A stretch of 64,000 bases of DNA. It comes from Siphonodentalium dalli (Eukaryota > Mollusca > Scaphopoda > Gadilida > Siphonodentaliidae). Below, in pieces: positions 57,101 through 64,000 of this stretch (the first letter of the stretch is position 1; every line of letters starts with the position of its first letter). Location of the stretch: positions 230,840,578-230,904,577 of the forward strand of contig CP136062.1 in the NCBI GenBank assembly GCA_032622095.1. The letters run 5' to 3'. Both the position numbers and the translations under genes were made by a program. The notes beneath the pieces are model-generated. The model searched no databases and was not told the DNA's origin. It was given only the letters and a program-made list of their open reading frames with translations.

Positions 57101-60100
57101 AGTGAATTTGGATACTGTACTTTGAGAACAACTATTGATGAATTGCCCTTACTGAAAAAAATGTATAACGATTAGGAAATATGCACAGACTCCATCAGTT
57201 TTTAGGACAAACAATCATTATTTACGTTGGAAAGTATGTCATAAATCAATTTCATATGAACTACTAGTTCATATCACCTTCCGATAATTTGATTGGTTTG
57301 TTGACAAAAAGTGTGTTTTGATTGGCTGAATGGCAGCCGATGCCGAGCCGTATCTCTAACTAAATGCAGGTCAAATTCGTGCGCTTCAATCAACGCGATG
57401 ACGAAATTCTCGCAATTATAATCTTGAAATATATAGTTTTGGACATTGTTATACGATAAATAGAATATGTAATTCGTATTTATCTAATAAACACACGATA
57501 TAATGTCACAAACTGAGAACAGAATAGCGCATTATATCTTCGCGTGCATATTATTTCTGCTAGTTCACCAGGTGTAATTGGGCTTCCGGTGCAATGAAGT
57601 GACGTCACATTAACCTTTTGCTGCCGATGTCATATAGCTATTTAGTGATTTGTGTGCGTTTTGGACATCATAATCAATTTATAGGTGTCATATGATAAAT
57701 AGAATATGTAATTCGTGTTTCTCTCATATGATATTTATGAAACTCGTCACGAATTTTCAGTTTTCTCTCGCCGGAGGCTCGAGAAAACTGAAAATTCTTA
57801 GACTCGTTTCATAAATATCATATGAGAGAAACACTCATTTCATATCCTCTATATATCTAACAAATATAATATATGACTCAGTCATTTAGTACATTATTAT
57901 GTTGCCATGGTAACTTTGTTGATATAATCAGATCCCCACACTACCACGGTTTCAAGCTATGGCTGAACTAATTATTAGTAATTTTGTATCTCTCTGATAA
58001 TACATTTCAGTAGTATAGCTGGGTTCTATTGACAAAAAAGTGCCATTTTTGCAACAAGATGCCACCATTACCATGGGTGGAAATCTTCAAAAATTCCTTG
58101 GAAGGTCCTGATATGAATCGTACATGATACGTAGTGGAGCAACAACACACGCTGTGCCTCGAATTTGCTTTTTACCGGCTATCTAACGCTAAGAATAATT
58201 TATGTTACAGCATGCAATGGCCCCAGTGGGAACGATATGAAAAGTATTGTCATGGATTGTGCAATCTTGTCTGGATTCTGGCCCACAAAGCCAACATGAC
58301 ATAAATGACGTTATGAACCATGCCATGATGTATCCTCTGGTTTTCATTAAGCTAACTAAGGAAATTGATCCTAAATCGAAGTAATATGCCTAAATCACAT
58401 GGGATTTCTTCGGAAGTTGTGAAGTTGACAGTTTTATTTTCATATCGTTGGTCCAATGCTGATTCTGCAATTTAACAATCAGTTTGTGTATGGCACATGC
58501 TTTTCATAGTAGCTCCCTTGAAATTAAGAAGTTCACATCATGTTGAAATCAGGCCTCAGCTCACAAGGCGACTCGGGCGAGATTGTCGCCTTACTGTCGC
58601 TGACTTCGCCCTATCGTTGCTCTAAGGCGAAATCGAAGTCGCCTTCAATTTTAGGGGGATATTTTTTATTTTTGTTTTCTTTATTTTTTTTCTAGTTTTT
58701 TCCCCAGACATGTCCGTATATAGATGAATTGTGGCGGCCATCCCAAAAAGAAACAGACGATTCAGAGACAAAGACCCAAGTGTTTAAAATAAAAAATAAA
58801 ATATGACCTATTGTTTTGTGTTGTTATTCAGTCGCCTTTGTTCGCTATGCAGTAATGAATGTTAATCACGAATGTTTTGACACGCTGAAAACACGATATG
58901 TTCGCATCTGTGTTGTTACTGACCATCGTGAGTGTCACAAATAAATGTTTTAATTAACTTAAAAGACCGCCGTCCCGCTTTTCAGATATAAAAACAATTA
59001 TTATTATTATCAGAGTATGTTCGGAAGTTCGTTTCGGTAACGCGTCGTACTTCTTGAAGAGACTGCGTCCCACTTTTTTAAGAGACCGCTTCCGTAGCCG
59101 TAAATAAATGTCAAGTTTATTGCTTTAATCGGATTATACCAGTGATGTTGGCATTAATTAAGGGAGGCCATTAATTAATAAAAGCTTTAGCAACTCCTTT
59201 GTTAGCTAGTCCTTATTGTTTATTTTAGCGGACACCCACATTACAGCCGTGACCAAATTAAACTTAAAAAGTTACATGCATCATCTGATCTAGTCCGCAA
59301 ATCTGACGTTAATTATCAGAGCACGGCTGAATGTTTGATTAGTTGGGTCCACCAACTACATCTGATCATGATTCAGACTGTTAAATGTATAATAACAATT
59401 AATTACGCTAATTTCAGATAAAGTCAAAAGTTTTTAGTTTTATTTCTTATTTTAACTTTTTAAATTTTTTTATTGATGTTTAATATAAAATAAAGCGATA
59501 TTTGAAAATTGTCAATTTTTGGTAGTCTCCCCCACTTCTCACTGAAGTCTCCCTAAATTTCCTGAAGTCTCCCTAAATTTCCTGGAGGGAGACTTCAAGT
59601 CTCCCTGTTCTGAACCCCTAGGCTGAGGCCTGGTTGAAATATCAACCCCCGTTCTAATAATTGCTTCAAATAGAATTTGGAATCCTTTATCTAACAGATT
59701 CATTATGAGATACATGTACCATTGTTTGATCCCTGAATAAGAATTACCCAAACCAGTTCTCAGTGTGACATCATAATTATCAGTAGAGTTGAGTTGGTGA
59801 GGGGGGGGGTAATCAGCTGAGTTGGGGTGATATTATCCGGGGTCCATAATAGGTCACTTGATATAAAATAAGTAAATAATATATTTATTTATATGATATC
59901 TATCAATAATCACAGTTATACATTAATCATGTTATACTTACACTGATCCTCTGTCTTGAGGAATGGAATCAGACAGTTGACAAAATCAAACTTTCTGAAG
60001 TAACGTTTCTCTCCATGACGCTTGGCACAACTACGAATGATATGACATACATGTTTGTGTGCATTTTTATGTTCCTGAAAGAAAAATAATAGTTATAGTG

Positions 60101-63100
60101 TAAGAACATATATTTACCTGCATAATGGAAAACAAAATGGATAAGTGTTTCTGGTAAAAACAAGACAGTCATTGACTGTGGGGTCGATCACCAGACTGTA
60201 AAGATAGAGAAGACTGGGACTCTGAAGACTACAATAGTTAGTACTTGTCAAATCACTTTAAAATAAGTAGTTCTAAACAGCGACACATGTAGAGGGTCTT
60301 CGTTGAACCATGGGAAAGGATATGGAGATGTCCACCTTGAAATTTATAACTGCACACCCCTCTTCCTCTCCTGTGGTGTCCATGCAGTCAACCACGGTAA
60401 TGGTAATTATACTGACCGTGGTACTACCTCGCATTCGCAGTTGGATAACTTTCTTTGTGATAAAGTATTCAATAGTCGCGGTCTACCAGCGGTGGTGACC
60501 GAGGTCATCACTTATTTTTTTCGGAAACTGGAAATGATATGAAGTAATGATGTCAACTATGCATGAGATGTTGATTGGTGTGGTGTGTGTGCAATATAAT
60601 AGATATTATTGATATATTAAGCACCAAAAAAATATGTGTTTCTGATTTGTCGACAGACCTGGAAAAATGTTGCCAATGTGCATAAAATGTGCAGCACAAC
60701 TCAAAATAAATAATAATCAGGCATCCATTACAAGAACATAGTTGGGATTAACTTTCCTATTGCTTGTGTCTCTCATCTAATTGTTCAACAGACCCTGCTC
60801 CTGGGACCTGGAAAAATGTTGCCAATGTGCATAAAATGTGCAGCACAACTCAAAATAAATAATAATCAGGCATCCATTACAAGAACATAGTTGGGATTAA
60901 CTTTCCTATTGCTTGTGTCTCTCATCTAATTGTTCAACAGACCCTGCTCCTGGGGCTCTTCGTGGGATACACTATATAATAATAGTATGCTACATGGCAG
61001 TGTTTAGCGTGCAATGCGGTGCATTGTCGGAGCACGTGCTTTTTGCTGCCAAAATTTAGTAAGGTCACAATCAGTTCTAATGGGGCAGGTACGACCCCAT
61101 GAAAAGGTCTGCTAATTGGTCTGTTTTTGTTTTGTGAAGTATGTCATAAATTAGTCTGGTATATAATATGGGCTCTCATTACATGAGGTGTCATCAGAAA
61201 GCGGAATTTCAGCAACCACCATATTTGTGTTGCAGAACTATTTTAATTTAAGGATCCAGTTGCCAGATAATTGTTTGACGTTTGAGCTGTGACGTATTTC
61301 GTTAATTGTGAACGTATTTTTTCCTGCTGATTCAGCTACATGTGCCTGTTTCAACTCGGTTTATCGATATCTTATCAGATGTTGTCGCCATATGTATGCA
61401 TTTTCGTGATTCATGGCATATCTGCTATTGGATGGCTGTATTATTATGACCCTATGCCATACGTAGTGCGAATACAGGGTAAAAACTTATTCCCCCCCAA
61501 ATGATATTTAGTGACGAGTTTGACAAATAGTCGGATTCCTTATATCAGATCTGAATATTTTTTTGCTGGCTAATAGCGATATGAAAACACTTTTGTATAC
61601 CTAGTTGGTTTATTTTCAGGATTAACTTGTTTCCATTCTTAAATATTGGTGGATTGGCCTAGCACGGGTCAAAATAATTTAAAGAGTGTTTTGTTTTTAT
61701 CGAAAATGACAGATGGGGCCATTTGGCATATGGTGATCAGTGTGATTTAATTTAAATATTATGACAACTGCTAAATTAATCGGAGAAGGGTTGGACCTAG
61801 AAGAAATTGGTAGAGAAGCAATTTTTATGTCATTGAACGTGGAAACATCTCCACAACTACATATCCAAAATCCGCTAAAATCTGCTTTGAGCAATTGTTT
61901 CTACATCACTTTGAAGTATGGTCCCCTTTGTGTTGATTTTCCAATTAGCAATAAATTGTAAAACAGTGGGTACCAAGATGACATTGACAGATATCTATAA
62001 TTGTTACTAGTATTACCTCCAGTCTATATTACCTTTCATAAATTAGTCAATATTGATGAGAATTTCGGCCCTATTTAAACAAAATTTACAAAAAAAGTGT
62101 TTGTTTTTCAAAAATATCTCTGAGTAATTTGCATATATTTTGGAAATGGGATAATCGAATGTATCGCAAATTCTAAAGGAACCAGAACTTTCAACAGAGT
62201 TAGCAGATGTGCTGGAATCAAGCGTTTACCTTGCTCAACATCAGAAATGTCATCCATGCTAGGGTAAGAATGTACACTGTACTCCCATCTTACTCAATTG
62301 AGCTCTGATCATCTTGACAGCTGCTATTACTATACTCCTGGCTTCTTCCTCAATGTCTTTTTTTTCTCGGCTGTACCACTTATCATTGATTATGAAACTG
62401 GCCATATTTCCGAAACAAATAACGTGGCTTCGACCATCCACCTCAGCAAAAACTATGTAGGTCCCATAGTGGTCAAGTAACTTCTCCTTTAGCAATTTTA
62501 TGGAATATATTTCGGACCCACCAGAGAATTCATTCATCTTACTATGAAGTTCATAGAGAGTGTATAATTCTGCACCAGATTCTGACTCAATCTACTCACA
62601 GACCATTTGAAACCATTGCTGCATTTCATAGTCTATTTTCCGACCGGACTGTGGTTTTCGATCTGTTGGTACTGTGATAACTTTTTTCAACATGAAATGA
62701 GTGAGACAACTGTCATGGTAAACAGCTTCAGCTGCAACCAGATCAATAGAACCATGAAGTTTTGTTTGGACAGAAAGAGCCAACGAATCCCTCCCCCCAC
62801 CCTTTCGCTTTGATTGACTGAATGAAACATCCTAAACATTACTATGAAAAGTTAGTTCTTACCATATGAATGGCTGTGTTTGAATCACTGAATGAAAGCT
62901 CCCAAACAAGCTGAAGGGCAGCTGATATCTCTTCTTCATTGCTCATGGATTGTTCTACTGACTTCATAATTAATGGCAAAACCCCCTTCTCCACCAAAAT
63001 GTTCTTGTTCTCATCACATTTTGTAATTTTCGCCAGAGCAGCCACAATTTCTGTAGAAGAGTACCCATCTAATCTTTGATCATCCTGTTTTAGTAGCTCA

Positions 63101-63197
63101 AGGATGAGTGTCAACAGTGTCTCATCAACTGGCAGTAATTGTTTCTGTTCTTCATCTGTTATATATGCTAACACCATCAAAGTGACCAATTTTACAC
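48099..63197 (-). CDS. ARM-repeat and SH3 gene (six exons chained, 5' end outside window)
   Basis: Minus-strand exons: 63197-62863 (B), 60074-59942 (A), 54093-53747 (B), 51180-51159 (22 nt), 49833-49658 (SH3), 48194-48099 (stop). All six junctions agree in phase: 2 leading bases plus 369 codons end exactly at TAA. B and A encode armadillo-like helices (KKILVENGVLPLIMK, FVNCLIPFLKTEDQ). The fifth exon is an SH3 fold (ALVQYTRTKEADHELSINIG, GEELNIL, NGCWKAELNGAVGLINSNFV). I infer a cytoplasmic scaffold-type protein, with ARM helices followed by SH3. The gene is not one I can name. Earlier exons must lie beyond 64000. Joining B3 to A2 to B2 in one transcript is inference from phase and order. Confidence 0.55.
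48203..48923 (+). mobile_element. Non-autonomous element with terminal hairpins and recent internal duplication
   Basis: It starts aacaagaggtacgctgtcgc and carries 'ccataactctgg' units. The 3' end has cgtacggacgga, then the hairpin ccgacttaaagtcgg (48900-48914), then gggcataataaa. The termini have the same layout as families A and B but a different sequence. Confidence 0.65.
48521..48866 (+). repeat. 173-bp tandem duplication
   Basis: 'aaaattgaattttctaagta' occurs at 48521 and 48694. The following 150 or so bases, including 'acccgcgctatgcatgtagc', are almost identical, with two or three differences. Confidence 0.9.
49658..49833 (-). CDS. ARM-SH3 gene, SH3-domain exon
   Basis: 176 nt, acceptor attttacag, donor gtaagg. 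The first two bases complete Ala, then TRALVQYTRTKEADHELSIN, IGEELNILDMNLKNGCWKAE and LNGAVGLINSNFVKLIEE. This is a whole SH3 fold (ALxxY, acidic RT loop, W, G-x-x-x-SNFV). The Pro of the usual xxPSNYV motif is replaced by Asn, which may alter ligand binding. Confidence 0.78.
49840..51150. other. Intron of the ARM-SH3 gene, nothing recognised
   Basis: No further exon or repeat ends were found. Confidence 0.4.
51159..51180 (-). CDS. ARM-SH3 gene, 22-nt microexon
   Basis: Acceptor atttttacag and donor gtaaattc surround 22 bases encoding NETQKRQ plus one base. It starts in phase 0 (as exon B ends) and ends in phase 1, exactly what the SH3 exon needs. Confidence 0.5.
51350..51600 (+). pseudogene. 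Non-LTR reverse transcriptase fragment (CR1/Jockey type)
   Basis: Plus strand, in the frame starting near 51370: TAHGYADDKQIYFSFRP (YADD box), one stop, NETNATNYIDTCIYEIEAW, VISNRFMINGSKTEFMSVL, then after a frameshift QWKKVSVDSIHVGET. These are the palm and post-YADD blocks of CR1/Jockey-like elements. Both ends are missing. Confidence 0.65.
51600..51720. other. CpG- and GC-rich patch
   Basis: 120 bases with many CpG (gcgggcgatgatccggagcg, cgcggccgcgag) inside very AT-rich DNA. The minus strand is open here (DEDAATTVAGFRSLAAALRI), but I see no splice signals and no family. Confidence 0.35.
51990..53152. mobile_element. TIR element, possibly hAT-like
   Basis: Left end tagggacctgtgaatattcg and right end cgattcacagatccctagg are inverted over about 16 bases. 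Subterminal parts are rich in 'gattcgatgtcgatatc' on both sides (52010-52030, 53078-53095). No open frame of a transposase. No target duplication was found. Confidence 0.5.
53747..54093 (-). CDS. ARM-SH3 gene, exon B (copy 2)
   Basis: 347 nt, acceptor ctactttag, donor gtaagaac. It encodes VKLDTLMVLAYIADEEEKHL, NKKILVENGVLPLIMKYVEQ and ISAALQLVWELSFSESNTAI. Open throughout; the same length as copy 1 at 15718-16064. Confidence 0.72.
54200..55860. other. No gene seen
   Basis: Intronic DNA. A small inverted pair (tagagaccat / atggtctcta) is at about 55643-55678. Confidence 0.4.
56500..57130 (-). repeat. Diverged copy of the 42-46 kb repeat family
   Basis: 'ttgactgccattttgatagt' (about 56718) and 'gtgccattttggcagccatc' (about 57058), with 'aactcccacctcac', follow the style and order of the 45958-46640 arm, but similarity is low. 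Confidence 0.4.
57440..57715 (+). repeat. Direct repeat of about 24 bp, 236 bp apart
   Basis: 'gataaatagaatatgtaatt' followed by cgtattt (57455) or cgtgttt (57691). The second copy leads straight into the long hairpin. Confidence 0.7.
57715..57834. repeat. 120-bp hairpin (about 55-bp arms)
   Basis: The left arm starts gtgtttctctcatatgatat and continues to ttttcagttttctc. The right arm starts gagaaaactgaaaa and ends atatcatatgagagaaacac. The loop is about 10 bases (tcgccggaggc). Only four or so mismatches. Confidence 0.9.
58550..59632. mobile_element. hAT-type non-autonomous element with exact 8-bp target duplication
   Basis: Terminal inverted repeats caggcctcagct and ggctgaggcctg. The octamer gttgaaat is repeated directly outside each end (58542-58549 and 59633-59640). 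Eight-bp duplications and CAGG ends are typical of hAT elements. The interior has 'ggcgac'-type repeats near the left end and 'gaagtctccctaaatttcct' repeats near the right. No transposase frame. Confidence 0.85.
59942..60074 (-). CDS. ARM-SH3 gene, exon A (copy 2)
   Basis: 133 nt, acceptor tttctttcag, donor gtaagtat, start phase 0, end phase 1. It encodes EHKNAHKHVCHIIRSCAKRH and RYFRKFDFVNCLIPFLKTED. The carried base plus exon B's first two bases give Cys, then VKLDTLMVLAYIADEE. Confidence 0.7.
60080..60650. other. Intron of the ARM-SH3 gene, no gene recognised
   Basis: An open stretch at 60303-60542 (plus) has no family resemblance and no splice support. Confidence 0.35.
60657..60952 (+). 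repeat. Exact 148-bp tandem duplication
   Basis: 60657-60804 and 60805-60952 are identical as far as I can read, from gacctggaaaaatgttgcca to agaccctgctcctgg. Either a very recent duplication or an assembly artefact. Confidence 0.92.
61780..61895 (+). repeat. Fragment of the 42-46 kb repeat family
   Basis: 'gttggacctagaagaaattg', 'catatccaaaatccgctaaa' and 'atctgctttg' match 42400-42500 and 43095-43200. Confidence 0.7.
62110..62800 (-). pseudogene. Broken transposon-type gene fragment
   Basis: The minus-strand frame 62783-62595 reads DLVAAEAVYHDSCLTHFMLK and YEMQQWFQMVCE, then TAG where related proteins have Trp (TGG to TAG), and continues in frame with IESESGAELYTLYELHSKMN, YSIKLLKEKLLDHYGTYIVF, EVDGRSHVICFGNMASFIIN and DKWYSREKKDIEEEARSIVI. 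A frameshift near 62275 leads to YPSMDDISDVEQGKRLIPAH. I know this block order from a multi-copy, unnamed transposon-associated invertebrate family; the name is unknown to me. It lies in an intron of the ARM-SH3 gene, directly beside exon B copy 3. Confidence 0.65.
62863..63197 (-). CDS. ARM-SH3 gene, exon B (copy 3)
   Basis: 335 nt, acceptor cttctttag (minus strand), donor gtaagaac, ends in phase 0. It encodes VKLVTLMVLAYITDEEQKQL, KNILVEKGVLPLIMKSVEQS and ISAALQLVWELSF. It is 12 nt shorter than the other two B exons; four codons (Arg/Gln-Thr-Ser-Leu region) are missing. Confidence 0.7.
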
Positions 63198-63199
63198 CT

Positions 63200-63890
63200 A
63201 AAGAAGAACATTATTTTATTGAGTTTTAAGCACACAATTGATGAAACAATAAAACAGGAGTGTGGGTGACAACCCAATAGTATATCCTAAATTGAGAAAT
63301 TTTAAAGTCGTACGAATTTATAACTGAAAAGAAATTGTCAACTGATAAAACAATAAAGAGTGGATATTTGAAGTATAGAGCTTAGTACATAAACGTATTT
63401 GTAAATTTGTACATCATATGTGCAATTGATTGCAGTAAACACCAACTGCAAAATAATGTTTATTTATATTTGTTCCACGGTATTCATTATTGATGTAAAA
63501 AATGTCTAATAGTAACATTACACCTCACAACGGATTTATCTCTGTGATAAAACCATTTATATACACCGTGTTTCAATTGAAAATTAAAAACAACAATTAG
63601 GCAAATTAACAAACACCACAGTTAGCAGTTCTTAATAAACAGTGGGGTTTATAAAATGAGTTTTAGGAAACCATTGGAGTGATGTGAAGGAATCTCTGAA
63701 CGTTGAGTACTTCGTAGTTCAATGTTTACTGGTTATCGCTGAGCTGGCAACAACTTTCAAAATGTTACCCTCGGTTGTAACAAGTGATGTAATGGCCCAC
63801 CATGTGACACACCCTCAGCCAATCAGAAGAGAGGAGACTGGAGTTTCAGACTCAAATATATTGTTTTAACCCTTTGGAGAGTATATGTAA
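63200..63890. other. Upstream intron of the ARM-SH3 gene
   Basis: 63198-63400 still matches the intron flanks of the other B exons (caacccaatagtatatccta, gaaattgtcaactgataaa). The rest has no recognised feature. Confidence 0.45.
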
Positions 63891-64000
63891 TCGAATATAT
63901 ATTTTGGAACTTCTGTTTGTCTGTATGTCTGTTAGCTGTGGCCGGGAAAACGGCTGGACCAATTGAGCTCAAACTTCCAATCTAAGGTTAAAAACCCACG
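63891..64000 (+). mobile_element. Helitron-like 5' end, cut by window edge
   Basis: It starts TC (tcgaatatatattttggaac), then ctgtttgtctgtatgtctgt and 'gccgggaaaacggctggacc', parallel to the 5' end at 23768. Confidence 0.55.

Overview
The window reads as AT-rich invertebrate nuclear DNA, most likely from a marine lophotrochozoan and probably a mollusc. I infer this from three things. Coding sequence lies in small exons with GT-AG introns. The window is full of short interspersed elements built around 'ggccataactc' and 'gacggacgga' blocks, which I associate with molluscan genomes. The protein families seen (stand-alone P2X7 tail-domain proteins, ARM-repeat families, a multi-exon transposase-like family) are expanded in such animals. 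There is no bacterial-style gene organisation, no rRNA, no CRISPR and no convincing tRNA gene.

Layout. 1-11.2 kb is gene-free: a dispersed duplication (about 0.8-4.45 kb versus 10.1-11.2 kb), several non-autonomous elements with internal tandem repeats, a TTAA-flanked MITE and a 58-bp minisatellite. 11.5-14.2 kb holds a scrambled Copia-type retrotransposon. 14.9-16.2 kb is a solitary ARM exon on the minus strand, split from its flank by a palindromic MITE. 16.7-29.8 kb (plus) is a complete 12-exon gene for an 835-residue transposase-like protein; the exon phases join without a break. 30.56-37.21 kb (minus) is a complete 5-exon gene for a 347-residue protein ending in the P2X7 C-terminal (ballast) domain. 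The two genes converge, with about 750 bp between their stop codons. 38.3-40.1 kb is a 5'-truncated, frameshifted LINE. 41.2 kb carries another isolated ARM exon. 42.3-46.6 kb is a large inverted repeat with about 2.9 kb of spacer. 47.2-47.8 kb is an unassigned open frame. From 63.2 kb down to 48.1 kb (minus) I can chain six exons in phase into one gene: ARM modules, a 22-nt microexon, an SH3 domain and a short terminal exon. Its introns hold an RT fragment, two TIR elements, a 120-bp hairpin, an exact 148-bp tandem duplication and a broken transposon-type gene.

How the parts relate. The ARM family is built from two exons, 'A' (133 nt) and 'B' (335-347 nt). A ends in phase 1 and B needs phase 1; B ends in phase 0 and A starts in phase 0, so A-B modules can be chained. 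The left-hand pair (A at 41.2 kb, B at 15.7-16.1 kb) would have a 25-kb intron that contains both the transposase-like gene and the P2X7-domain gene. That suggests the two genes may have arrived together inside an older ARM locus. Both of their proteins carry the heptapeptide SRIPVPT (twice in one, once in the other) in disordered stretches, written with different codons. It matches the SxIP type of EB1-binding motif. The possible link between these two convergent genes is the most interesting thing here, and it is a hypothesis.
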